Source: Vitrella brassicaformis
Taxonomy: Eukaryota > Sar > Vitrellaceae
Reading direction: 5' to 3'
DNA length: 26,173 nucleotides
Assembly (NCBI GenBank): GCA_001179505.1
Contig: CDMY01000541.1
Location: 1 to 26,173, forward strand
Within the stretch, counting starts at the first letter, position 1; the number at the start of each line of letters is the position of its first letter. The translations under genes were made by a program, and so were the position numbers. A model generated the notes under the pieces. The model saw nothing but the letters and a program-made list of their open reading frames with translations. It was not told the DNA's origin and made no database searches. Below, piece after piece: positions 9,837-20,959 of the stretch.

Positions 9837-11354
9837 TCACGCCTCTGCATCAAGCTGAACAACGGCGTGATGTATCTGCCTGCACACAACATTCCGCACA
9901 CGGTCGAGGTCCTTGGCGAGAACTCGCAGACGTGACGGATGGCCGACTCTCGACAAGGCCACGTACAGCTGCCCATGTGAGAAGCACTCCAGCGTGACAT
10001 CAAGGCCCACGCGTTCGAATGTCTGCCCCTGCGCCTTGTTGATTGTCAGTGCAAAGGCGGGCCTGAGAGGGAACTGCTGTCGCTGAAAGACGAAGGGGCT
10101 GTTCTCCTTCTTGCTGTCGAGCATGATGCGGGGGATGAAGGCGATCTCGCCTGTCCTGGGGCCGGTGAGGATCTCCGTCTTGATCACATGTTGCCTGGCG
10201 TCGATCACCTTCAGCCGCGTGCCGTTGCTGAGGCCCGCGCCCAAGTTAAGGTTGCGCAGCAGCATCACTGGCATCTGCTCCTTGAGCACGAGCCGGTGGG
10301 GGGGGAAGTCGGGAGGATTGATGCTGTTGAGCACCTCAAGAGGGCACGAAGTATCCGCATACTCGGGGTCGAGCGAGTCGCGGCTGTATCGGGTGATGGC
10401 CGTCCCGGGAAAGAGTCGGATAGCAATGTCGTTGGCCTCATCCACTTGCACGTTGCGTGGCGCCAGCACGGCCCTGGTGACAAAGTCGGTGGGCCCATCA
10501 AAGTTGTCGTACACTTCACGAACCAGGCCCTCGAGTGACGTTGCAGTCGCGCGTGCCGTGACAGGGATGGACACCTCGTCGGCACATGCCCCTCTCCCAT
10601 GACCGACGTCGAGCAAGAATTGTGCCCATTCCACAAACTCAGCTGTGTCCTGGCCAGCCAACATGAGTCGACGGATGCGTTCGTTGACGTTCAGCTGATA
10701 GCGGCGGACGTGGTTGTTCCAGAAGTTCAGCGTCTGCACAGATGCTGCAAAAGCGTCATCGTCGCTACCATGAGGCACAACCGGCAGACACTGCTTGAAG
10801 TCACCACTGAAAACAACCACTTTCCCACCGAAAGGCACCTGTGATACGGTAGACCACAAGAAGAATGCTGGGGTGTGTGTGTGTGTATGTAGGTGTGGAT
10901 GTCTGGGTGTCTCTTAGCTTGCGTCCTTCTGGTTCATCAGGTCTCTCAAAAACTTGTCCACCGTGTTCACCACATACTTGTGCGCCTGCGTGATTTCGTC
11001 CCAGACGATCACAGCAGCCTCCTTGATGACCTGCGCTCGAGCAGACTCCTTGACGATGTCCGAGATCGACTTCTGCTCGGCCGGCACAGGAACTCCAAAG
11101 CGCGAGTGTGCCGTAGTGCCGCCCTCTAGAAGCAGCGCAGCCACGCCCGTCGTCGCACATGCGATGGCAACCTTGCTCTCCTCCCGCACAGCAGCGATGA
11201 CAGTTTCGAGCAGAAAGGTCTTGCCACCGCCACCCTCGCTATCGATGAAGAAGACTTTCGATCGCGATTCGTCGGCTGCAGTGGCTGTGGTAATTGGCAG
11301 GGCCTCGGCGATGATTGCATCATAAACAGCTCGCTGTGCTTCATTCATAGTGCA
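9837..11354 (-). CDS. Pif1-like DNA helicase of a Helitron (C-terminal half of RepHel)
   Basis: Two exons: 11354-10923 and 10838-9837 (TGA). Exon 1 has MNEAQRAVYDAII, a Walker A region FFIDSEGGGGKTFL, ATTGVAALLLEGGTTAHS and Walker B VIVWDEI. Exon 2 has PFGGKVVVFSGDFKQCLPVV, LRNLNLGAGLSNGTRL, FALTINKAQGQTF and HGQLYVALSRV. These are the ordered motifs of the Pif1/Helitron helicase, which unwinds DNA 5'-3' during rolling-circle transposition. Walker A is unusual: the canonical first Gly of GxxGxGKT is Ser (SEGGGGKT). The intron has no GT donor; a GC-AG intron (10922 to 10839) joins the halves in phase 0 at NQKD/VPFGGK. The nearest ATG is 11348, but the reading continues upstream to an acceptor at 11355-11356, so more 5' exons probably existed. 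The Rep nuclease half is missing. Confidence 0.9.
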
Positions 11355-11920
11355 CTGAACATGAGGAACAGACGAAAACGACACACAAGCAAAATTAACA
11401 TTGTGTGTTCCATTGAGGGTGGCAAGCCAAACAAACCCCGTCACCCTCTGTGCGTGTGGTGTGTCTAGGTGAGGACAGCAGCCTGACGGCAGATCAGTGC
11501 GGCACAGTGGCTAAACTCGGCAGCGACCCAGGTCTCCGCTGCTGCTTTGGTCGTGGGCGGAGCCATCGAGGCACTGCCAGGCCCATCCACTGCTGAGGTC
11601 AGGAGCACGGACGACACAGCGCACAGGCAGCTATATGCAAGATTCGACTGTCGTGTTGTTTGTGCATGCTGATGATGGTGTCAGGAAACTGTGGCTGATG
11701 GAGGTGCTGCCATAGCAGCCTGCGTTCCGACTGATGTATGTGTCGGGCAAGCAGCCAAGCGACGAGGGACCGGTACAAACGGACAGACAGGCAGACACCC
11801 TATTCTCCATTGCATCCGGCTGGTCTCTTATCTCGGCTTTTGCATCAATCAGGCGTCCCTTTGTCTCTGTCCCGACGAGCTGGCGGCCCTGTTCGGCTAT
11901 CATCAGCCATGACACCTGAC
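11355..11920. other. No convincing gene; between helicase and plus-strand fragment
   Basis: Minus-strand frames here (including a long open frame at 11631-12149) have no recognisable domain and appear to be antisense or non-coding. I looked specifically for a Helitron Rep domain (HUH and two-Tyr motifs) and saw none. A short plus-strand frame around 11480-11580 (LTADQCGTVAKLGS) is not linkable to anything. Confidence 0.45.
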
Positions 11921-13136
11921 ACACGCAGCACCAGCGCTCGGCCACACCATCTTCAGCTGGGCGGCCGCCAACTGCACCCACCTCGTCATCGAGGATCGGA
12001 CAAGGGCGGTGTGCGGCACACCTGGGAGAAGATGCCGCTTGCCGTGGCATACAAGTGGTGACAGCGCGAGGCCCTCTTGGAGGGCTGCCTCTGGGCCACG
12101 ACGGCCAGTCGATGCTGTTTGGCGCCTTTCGAGCAGCCGCTGCTTCCACTCTATTTCACGGCGGGCAGTCCGACTGTCCGCTGTTCCCTCTGGACATGCC
12201 TGCCAACCTCGAGGGCGAGTCGCCGCTGTGGAGTTTGCAAGATCCGGAGCAGCCGCGGCCTTTCGGCCTCAACGTGCTCATGCCACTATTCGACACTGAG
12301 GAGCACACGAGCCACTGCAGGTACGTCCTCAGTCGAAAGCGCCCGTCACCGCCGCCCCTTGGCATCATGACACAAGAGACTTGAAGAGGTCCAACGAGCG
12401 GAAGCTGTTATACACTCCTCCGTCTTCACCCCTTCCTGCAGCCGCCGCAAGGCCGAGCGGCATTTCGGAGAGGCAACTGGTCATCGCGTTGCGCTGGTGG
12501 GCTAGGGGGGGCCTCTGGGGGTGGCAGACACTCACACCCTCATGGAGGGCAGCATGGTGGGCGAGTTGCCNNNNNNNNNNNNNNNNNNNNNNNNNNNNNN
12601 NNNNNNNNNNNNNNNNNNNNNNNNNNNNNNNNNNNNNNNNNNNNNNNNNNNNNNNNNNNNNNNNNNNNNNNNNNNNNNNNNNNNNNNNNNNNNNNNNNNN
12701 NNNNNNNNNNNNNNNNNNNNNNNNNNNNNNNNNNNNNNNNNNNNNNNNNNNNNNNNNNNNNNNNNNNNNNNNNNNNNNNNNNNNNNNNNNNNNNNNNNNN
12801 NNNNNNNNNNNNNNNNNNNNNNNNNNNNNNNNNNNNNNNNNNNNNNNNNNNNNNNNNNNNNNNNNNNNNNGGGGCAAGGGTCTGCTGTGCTACGAGGCGC
12901 GAGGCACATATGAGCGGCACACCTGCATGATCACCCCGATTCGCAGATGCGCTGCCTTCCTCGAAACAAGTAAGCAGAGGACAGTTCAGACAAACACTTG
13001 ACAGACACACATTGGATTCCTTACCTGTGTTGTGTGATGTATGTGTAGCGCAGAGGAGCAGACAATTACCGTGAAGGACCCGAGCGATCCTGATTTCCAC
13101 ACCCCCGCCGCCGTGAGAGGACAACTGACTAAGTGA
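11921..13136 (+). pseudogene. Fragmentary plus-strand gene of unknown function, interrupted by a gap
   Basis: Exon-like pieces: about 11921-12320, ending in a good donor (TGCAG/GTACGT) and containing GLPLGHDGQSMLFGAFRAA and PFGLNVLMPLFDTEEH; about 12440-12570 (RRKAERHFGEATGHRVALV, an in-frame TAG at 12503-12505, then VADTHTLMEGSMVGEL); and, after 300 Ns, 12871-12967 (LLCYEARGTYERHTCMI) joined in phase to 13054-13136 (EQTITVKDPSDPDFHTPAA, then TGA). The last TGA overlaps a strong donor (AA/GTGAGTG), so the gene may continue. In 11940-12060 different frames look coding in turn (LGHTIFSWAAANCTHLVIED, then TWEKMPLAVAYKW, then VTARGPLGG), which suggests frame damage. I do not recognise the family. 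It is the only plus-strand gene here and lies just 5' of the Helitron helicase, so it may be captured cargo or a disrupted host gene. Confidence 0.5.
12571..12870. other. Assembly gap of 300 Ns
   Basis: Unknown sequence, exactly 300 bases long and so possibly a placeholder length. It falls inside the plus-strand fragmentary gene. Confidence 0.99.
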
Positions 13137-14038
13137 GTGGCATTTGTGGCGGTGCAATACATTCCATGGCATTCGTGCGCCATGGGTCCCTGCCTGTCGG
13201 TCTGCTTGGGGGGTTGTGTGTATTCATGGGTAGCGCTCTGCAGCATTCTCTAATGCGGACCTGCCTGTCTGTCGAGTGCTCTTACAGAGAGATCATGCGT
13301 GTGTGTTTGGGTACTCACTGCCTGTGTTTATGTGGTTGTTGTGTCATGAAGGCAGCGATCGCATGTCTTTTTGTATTGTTGTCTCGTGAGCCCCATGTGG
13401 CGCATTGCCGGCTGGATGGATGGATGTGGGTTTGTGGGCAAGTACCTCAGCCAAAGAGAGAGATAGAGAGAGGTGTACACACGAGTGCACGCCCGGAGGT
13501 ACATACCTGCCTGCCTTGACTGATGCAGACTGCATACATGTAATGGGCAGTACTGTGTTGGACGCCATACGCATCAACTGCTTGTCCCACTTGTGGGTTT
13601 TGGTCCCGTGCGTGTATTTGTACACGTATGTGTACGTCAGCCAGGTACTCTGCTGCTATCGGGATGCATGGATGCGTAGGGATTTTGTTTTGGAGGTCGG
13701 CTGACGTTTTTTCGTGCAGAGATTTTATTGAATCGTGCGTGCGAGGACGATGTTGCGGTCGATGTGAGGACAATGATTTGCCGCTCGAATGATCGAGTCT
13801 CTGCACAAAATCTGTACACCACAAAACATCTACAAAACACATGACACCTCACATGTCTATGCCTCGCTGTTCGTCGGCATTCAAAAATAGCAGCACGTGA
13901 CACAGCTACCATCAAAAAATACACTCATCGATGGACCAATGCGGCAACTTAATTGTCTCCCCTTTCATGCGTCCAATGAAGGCAGGCCTCCATTCCCTCC
14001 TCCCGACATAGTGAGGAGGGCGCTTTGCTCTCCCTCCC
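13137..14038. other. Intergenic; only low-complexity features seen
   Basis: No coding exon, RNA gene or mobile element is recognisable. There are short (tgga)n patches near 13412-13425 and an inverted repeat at 13995-14020 (ccctcctc / gaggaggg, 10-nt loop). The inverted repeat is just past the stop of the glycosyltransferase gene on its 3' side, where a 3'-UTR structure would be. Confidence 0.5.
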
Positions 14039-15405
14039 TCACTCAATGCGAACACGGAAGGACGATGGCCTGGGTATCGGCCACTGAGGGAAAACATCTC
14101 TCAGGAAATTGAGACATGCGTTGCGTCGCCCCGAGCTGTTGTGGCTTTTGGTCAACGCATCATTTCCCTGCGGCCCTTCTTTGACCTCGACGTCCTCGAC
14201 AATCACACCTGTACACAGAGAGACATTATGCAGCCGTCAGGCAGACACGTTGGATGGATGGATGGCTGGCTGGATGGTTCGTCATGTTGGCTTACATGCC
14301 TCCTCTTCGTCACCATTCAGGTGCGCCGCGACCCAATTGAAGCATACGTCTTCGCAATTGAGTTCTCCGTTGATGAAGTCGATGACAGGCCTGCACACAA
14401 ATGCACCGTCATGACTTGATGTACATTGCTCGAGCGCTACTCGAGCGTCTTGCCTAGGTATGAGTCTCCTGTACGCATCCATCAGTGACGTAGGCACAAG
14501 AGCAGCACTTGTCAAAGCCATGTTGTCCTCTTGCCTCTCTGTGGGATACAGCAACGTGTCTGAGCCGATGACACATTTATGAATCGATCGCCGCACCTTC
14601 AGAGGGCCGATGATTCGCTGAGGGAAGCGCTGAGCTGCCAAAAGGAGCTTGGGGATCTCGGCTGCATGAATGAAGGCAGCAGCGTGAGAACAATGCAGCG
14701 TTGGATGGATCATTCTGTGGTGACGGTGCCTACCGCAATGCAGGAACTTGTCGTCGTCCAGCACGAGTGTGAAGGGGGTCTGGATGTGCTCAGCAACAAA
14801 GTACCTCTCCCCCAGCCCTCTGTCTCCCGGCAAGATGCGCGCCTTGGTCGTGTTGAATTTCGTGAGATGGTTGTGCAGCTCATTGCGAAAGGCCTCCAGA
14901 GATTTCCCAGGGGGAGTCCATGTATCGAGGACAATCTCTCGGACGAAGCTGCAGTCTTCAAGACGCGGAACGAGAGAACGCAACGCACGGAACGCACGGA
15001 ACGGTCCCATCCGCACAGCCACGCTTACAGACTCCTGCACGGCGGACACAGAGTGCCGTTCTGCGCTGCTTCTGATTTGCTCTTGTACCACACCTGGAGG
15101 TCTTGTATCGCAGTGTCGTTCATCCTCAAAGTCAGCGTACTGGACCCACCGGGTGAGCCTTTCCTTCTTATGTGGGATGCGAACCTACATCGGCCGGGCC
15201 CAGTATAATCGGGGAACCACTGATCCAATGTCACCGTCCTCAATGCAGAGAAGTCGTGATCTCCTCCAGCTGCGGCAGCCTGTCTGAGGCCGTTCCAAGT
15301 CCTCCGCCTCAACATTTGGAGCAGCAGCAGGGCTGTTGTTCCCGAGAGAAGCGCCATGAGCATGATCCGGAACGAAAAGCAAATCTGCTTCGCGTGGGCA
15401 TGCAT
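14039..15405 (-). CDS. GT64 exostosin-family glycosyltransferase (EXTL2-like), type II membrane protein
   Basis: Exons 15405-15094, 15034-14296 and 14208-14039 (TGA) join in phase. The N-terminus is short and cytosolic, then a hydrophobic segment (MLMALLSGTTALLLL) followed by RRR, as in a Golgi type II enzyme. The GT64 core follows: FVAEHIQTPFTLVLDDDKF with the DDD metal/UDP-sugar site (codons 14750-14758), FPQRIIGPLKVR, MALTSAALVPTSLMDAYRR and GELNCEDVCFNWVAAH (CED at 14348-14356). The C-terminus is RRNACLNFLRDVFPQWPI. Family members transfer N-acetylhexosamine or related sugars from UDP donors in the secretory pathway; the acceptor here cannot be told. The GT47 half found in animal exostosins is absent, as in EXTL2. 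An upstream in-frame ATG at 15690 exists, but 15405 puts the membrane anchor at a normal distance. Confidence 0.88.
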
Positions 15406-15861
15406 GGCCGCATTCGGAAGCCGCCGTGTGTGTGGCACACCGCACTGGGGATCTCCGCGCGCATAGAGGCGATTGCTCAGGGTGGACGGATATAGTGCGG
15501 CGAAAGCCACACTGTATGGCGCCAACGGTTTTTGTAAATTCGGGTGTGCGGTGTGCAGATTTGTAGTTGTGAGGCTTAGGAAAGCAGAAACAAACCCGTC
15601 GCACCACGTGACATGTACACATGTACCATAAATCAACTGCATGAGCACACATGTGTACACTGAGTGGTTGTTGCTACGTACTACGCGCATAGTCTAAATG
15701 TAGCCGCACAATGCGGACCACAGGGCCGAAAAAGGGGAAAAAGCGACTACCACTTTCTGGCGAAGAACAGCGGTGCAAAAAAAAACCGACAACCGCGAAC
15801 TTGCCAAGAATGTCATGTAGAGAACCCAAGGCTACACATACAACCCACCATATCTACACAG
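15406..15861. other. Intergenic region, likely promoter side of the GT64 gene
   Basis: No separate gene is recognised. Near 15608-15660 there are overlapping palindromes (catgtacacatgtac, cacatgtgtac). The GT64 frame stays open upstream to an ATG at 15690, so part of this stretch could be coding if that start is used. Confidence 0.5.
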
Positions 15862-18288
15862 CTAGCTGGTGTCGACGACAGTGTTGTCCTCTGAAAGGGC
15901 CACGAATGAAGCCACTTGTGAATCGTTTGCAATGTTTTGTGCTCTGATGCCCATCACGCGGTCTGCAGATGCAAGGAAAATGCAGAGAAAAAAGAAGACA
16001 TCCACTGTGGACAATTGCATGTACATACAGAAACCTTACCAAGTGGGCCAAGGTCTCGTTGAGCAGCGTTTGTGCCACTTGTCGGCCACTGCAGCACCTC
16101 AATTGCATGGGCTTCGAACTCCGCCATGGTAACATTGTAGCCCCACCTACAAGCCCACACGATCGTTGACGATGTCCCCTCTTGCCTCATGCATTGTTCC
16201 ATTTGTTTAGTCTCCTTACACAAAGACGGTACACGATGAGAGATCCCGCTTCAGCCCGTCTTCAGCCATGCGATAGCTCCCCAATCCATTCGCCGTAGTA
16301 AGGTTCACGTATGAATGCAGTGGCTCAAGCAGCCCCCACTCTTCCGGCGACAATTCTGACACACCACCAACGCTATCGGCGGCAAACAGCGAGAAATGGC
16401 TGTCATGCGGGCTGCTGATATTATGGGCGATGACAAGCACAGCTGAATGAGCCTCCACGTTATTGTTGAAGTCGTCGAATGTGCGATAGAAGTGTGCGGG
16501 TATTTGCAACTTTCTCAGAGCAGAAGCATTGCCGTCGGAAGATGTAATAGCGCTCGACCAACGGCAACGACGGTTGAGCATGCTGTTGCTGCCTCCATCG
16601 ATGGGATCGATGGGCTGTCGTACAGGCACAGTATCATCGAACCCATCAGGACACTCTATGATCCAAGAAGGGATGCTGCAGTTGGATCGCGTTGTTTGGT
16701 CTTCGACGAGCCCCCAGGTGTCTTGATACAAGATAAACGCCTCAGTGGCCCACTCAGCCGTCACGCGATCGATAAAGTGACCGTCCTCTTCGCCTTTCAT
16801 CTCCTCCCTATGTGGCGCCTCTTCCGTAGTGACGACAAGAGCCGAGGATGCATTAATCATAATCGCGTTTCGAGCCTGAACGGCAGCAGCATTACACGCG
16901 TCTGGTCGGTAGCTGTCTATCTTTTCTTCTTGCCTACCGTGTACGTCGCCACTCCACTGGACGTGTTCCTGAAGACTTCCACCCTGTAGCGAGCCGCCGA
17001 CGCATTGCCACCCTGTGCTGGGCTGGCGTTGCTCATGGGATAGAGGGTGAAATTCATGATGCCAAGAGCAGCGTCTTGTCCCATGAAGGCCCCCCAGCCG
17101 CGACACGGTCCACGTTTGGCGTCATAAATGGGTTCTACAAAGGCGTTTAAATCCGCCGGCGTCCCAGACCATTGCCAATACCTATCATGAGTCTGCAGAA
17201 ACAACGCTCACACCTCCAATTTCCAGTGCTTCTGATCCGTGTGGGGCTCCTTACGATTTCTGCTCCAGGGTATATCGGCTTCGTCAAGCCCTATAACATC
17301 GTCAACATGTGCGATCTGCAGCAACCGATGAGGCTTTCGCTCATGAAGCAGGTCGACATGCACTCCTAGCAGTGACAGCAGCCATACACAGCGACATTTT
17401 TCCTCAATCACTGTCGGTGTGTCGCCTGTGTGTGTGACCAGTGAGTAGAGCGCTGTCTGATCCATTGAAGTAGACGATGCTCTCGTTGTACAGCCGATAA
17501 GCCTCTCTCAAGGTATCCAGCTCCTCCAGAGGCATCAAGCGCTCCACCTCAGCCTCCAAGTGATGCAGCAGATGGCCCATGTCCACTGGATTTGCGAGGA
17601 CTTGACGGAATAGCGATTCTTTGTGAGCGCGCAGGCTGTCGTCAGCCTTCTGGTAGGCCGTGCGAATGCGGTCGACCTCGTATGTCTCAACGCACGTGTT
17701 GAGTCGCTCGGCGAGACTCCTTTGGCTGGCGGCAAACGCCTTGCGGAACTCGCGTTGTTTGTGGAGGTCCACGATAGCGAGGTTCATCACACCTTGCTGC
17801 CCCATGTGGTTGTCCACTGTTGCACGAGCGATGCTCTCGGCGTAGTCCAAAGGCGTGGTCGGCTTGCCGTCACGTGTTGTTGGTCTCAGAGAACGCCAAT
17901 CCCAACCAGCGCCGCTAACGAGGGTCTCGCTGCCTACACGGCAGCACAACGAAAGACGCACGATACGTAAAGAAGCAGAGCGGCTTCGCTCCTGTGCGTG
18001 TCGTCTGTTACCGAGGAAGCAGTGCCCATGTGAGGACAGTGCGGAGATGACCTCGTATGAGCTCATCAGGCACGCATCGAATGAGAGCAAGTCAAAGCGA
18101 AAGCCATCAGGCATGCCCGCATCATTGATTCCTCCCTACAGGAAAAAGACAAGAAATTGAGTGGTCAGGGCCGTTTGATTCGATGTCTTTCTGCTTACCC
18201 TGATGGCCTGCTCGAGAGAGAAGTGAGCCATCAGGGATCCCGATTGACCGCTCTGAGAGTCGCCGCCAAACCTGCCCAGAAACACCAT
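15862..18288 (-). CDS. Clostripain-like (peptidase C11) protein, secreted-looking, 5' end missing
   Basis: The exons are 18288-18199, 18135-18012, 17933-17439, 17365-17214, 17192-16938, 16875-16220, 16146-16040 and 15962-15862 (TAG), all phase-consistent. The first three show C11 hallmarks: RFGGDSQSG, FDLLSFDACLMSSYEVISAL with the catalytic Cys (codon 18070-18072), then CFLGSETLVSGAGWDW and an AESIARATVDNH helix region. Later there is a GVHVDLL strand, then a long C-terminal part with about a dozen N-glycosylation sequons (NFT, NTS, NCS, NLT, NVT and others), which points to the secretory route. C11 enzymes are Cys/His endopeptidases that cut after Arg/Lys. The His-Gly segment normally just before FGGD is not visible. 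An ATG at 18288 gives MVFLGRFGGD, but an acceptor (cAG at about 18273) just before FGGD suggests a lost upstream exon. Only about 220 bp separate it from the DHX37 stop. Confidence 0.75.
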
Positions 18289-18508
18289 GCAGCCCACCGA
18301 AGGATGACGCTCTGCAACCTCATGTGTGACAATTCATTCATTCGGAATGCGCGTACTCAGTCTGTACATACATAGACCAGCCAGCCCATTTATGGCTTGA
18401 TAATGCATCCATGTGATGTACACCGATGTCAAGCCAATGGTTGAGCGGACACTCGCACACGTACACCACTCATTCCCACCCACCCACATATCATCCATCT
18501 CTCGTCAT

Positions 18509-20928
18509 TCACTTCCCCTTCCTCCCACTCCCCTTGCCCCTCACCGGCGGCCACTCCCTCTCCACCTTGCCCCGCTCACCCGGCCGCACACACGACACAT
18601 ACTCGCTTATGAGGAAGTGCGGCGCACTCGACCACATCGACACCAAAGCGGACCGGCTGCTCACGTTGGCCGCCTGCAGAGCCCTTACCAGCTGCTGCTG
18701 GGGGTGCTGATGGGGGGAGGCACGGTCCTTCCCTCCCCCTTTGCTGCTGCTGACCAGGAACGGGGTCCACTTCCGCATTGACGTTACCACAAGGCCTTCG
18801 AGCAAGGCAGCTGCAAACACCTGCACCAAGACGCAGAGAGAGAGAGAGAGAGAGATTTGGGGGAGGGAAGTCTTGTGTGTGTGTGACGGTCTGTCTCACT
18901 CTCACCTGGTATCTGAGGTCGGATTGTGTGTGCGTCGCGGCCATGTCGGTCTCCATGCCCTCCACCAGCCAATGGTCCAGCAAGGTGTACACGGGGATCA
19001 CAAACACACTATCCGGTCGCTAGAGGGCAGATACCTGCACACACGAACAGACACACACAGACAGTGGTGCGTCCTTGGTCTCCCTGTGTGTGTGTGTGTG
19101 TGTGCTGACTTTTGTTTAGGCATTTTGAGAATGTTGGTCTTGTCGATAGCGGGCGAGTCGATGCGAGCAAGCGCCAGCGGGTCGATAGCTAGACACTCCC
19201 TGCAGACAGACAGACAGACAGACATGGGTGGACTGATGGATGGATGCGAATGGTGTGTGTGCGGCACCTGATGAAGTGTTGGCAGTTCGAGGAAATGATC
19301 TGATTGTATGCTATCAGAGAAGGGCGTGGCCTAAACACACCATATATACACATACACATGTCGGCACACGCACAGAGACAGAGAACGTTTCAGCACGCTT
19401 GCGGATGTCCATTGTGCCTGTGTCACCCACCTGGTGTGGTATAGGTTTGAGTTGACGTGAATGTACGCGCGCTGCGACACCGCCACATCGTCGCCACCAC
19501 CACCGCTGCCGTCATCACTCAGCCGGGAAAGCTCAGCACACCTATACACACATCCATCCACAGACACGGGTGCACCAATGCGTGTGTATGGGTAGCTAGC
19601 TACCTGTAGTAGCTCCTCTTTCCCACACTGGTGACGCTGTCGACGCGCAGGGCGATGTGGTCGACAGGCCCTCCAGTACACAGTCGTGCAGACAAAGCGC
19701 CCGATGTTGACACAGGTCACAAAAAATGTGTTGTGGTGTGTTGTGGTTGTGTTGCGGTTGTGTGCATGTCACCTGCTCTTTGTTTGGCGGCAGTGGGGCG
19801 ATCGGCAGATCTATTTCCACATCCCTGTGTGCGCATTGACACTCATAAATCCCGTCGTTTGCACTCTTTCCCTCCCTCCCTTCCCAGCCCACTCACGTAC
19901 TTGCATTTATCTTTGATGATTCTGGCCAGCTGCTGTGCCAGCGAGTACACCTCTTTCATCGCACGCTCCTTGACCATATGACTGGCACAAAACGACTCCC
20001 TTTTATACGCATGCGTGCACACACACACACACACACACACACAGAGGCATGCATCTATTGCTCTCCCTCTCCCTCTGTCTGTGCGCGTGCACGTGTTGCT
20101 GACTTGTCGTGTGCGTGTGCGTATGCGCCAGTGACCCATATGAGCGCATCGATGTCGGACGGCAGCGTGCGCCAGTGGGGCACATTGACGCTGACACCAC
20201 CACCACCACCATCTGCACGCTTCGACGGCAATAATGGTGGCTCCTCCTCACCCTACACACATACATACCAACACCCACCATTGTGTGACGTGGGTGTATG
20301 TTCTCCCCCTCTTCGTGGGTGTGTGGTGTCAAGCACACCTCTTCAATGTCCATATCCATCATCTCAAGGCCGCCCTCCTGCTCCTGGCCATGGGCGCTCT
20401 CCCTCTTCCTCTTGCCGCTGCTGCCGTCAGGGGCAGTGTGGTGGCGCCTCTCAAATGCGGTCTGGTCGGAACACATTGCCCACAGACAGAGCCGCCACTA
20501 GCATGCAGGCATGGTCAATCACCGGCACTGACAACGACTGAGACCTGCACACACAAAGGGAGAAAAGAGCAGCAGTAACTAATCTCTCTCCTTTTCTCGC
20601 CTCTTTTCTCCATTGGTTGGTTGCTGGCTCACTTCTGCACTGCCGTGAGCATCATCTTGGCGTATCGCGATGGGGAGGCTGGCCATGCGCTCGCCCATCC
20701 TGGTGCAGCGCACACCACCCTCCTTCTCCTTGTTGTTTCTGCCTTTTCCTGTGGTGCTTGAGCCTTGTGTGATGGCAGAGAGCATGATGAGCCGCTCCTT
20801 GGCCGCGTTGGTGGCCGACGGTCTGGGCGGGGTGGGGAAGGGGGAAGATGAGAGATGTGGGATGCCTGAATTGACAACACAGACACGTGCATGCCCATGT
20901 GTGCATCTATCTCTCTCTATCTCTCTCT

Positions 20929-20959
<31 letters not shown>

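Larger units (their letters stand above)
9225..11354 (-). mobile_element. Helitron 3' portion with Pif1-like helicase; 5' end not located
   Basis: On the minus strand the element ends in a 17-nt hairpin (9251-9235), six bases, then CTAG (9228-9225), followed by a T in the flank. That is the classic Helitron terminus: a hairpin about 10 nt before CTRR, inserted between A and T. Upstream in the same orientation lies a Pif1-family helicase (9837-11354). The 611 bp between the terminus and the helicase stop is a non-coding tail. I see no HUH/Rep nuclease domain upstream, and the 5' TC terminus could not be placed. The copy is therefore probably truncated or extends into the gap region. Confidence 0.82.

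Noticed and set aside
11631-12149. 172-codon minus-strand open frame, considered as Helitron Rep
   Set aside because: No HUH or Tyr motifs and no protein-like conservation; it lies opposite the better plus-strand exon signal.
12365-13172. Long open frames crossing the gap
   Set aside because: They are open only because Ns contain no stops.
13447-13924. Open minus-strand frames between the plus-strand fragment and the GT64 gene
   Set aside because: No recognisable domain, no phase-consistent exon chain, and composition like the surrounding non-coding DNA.
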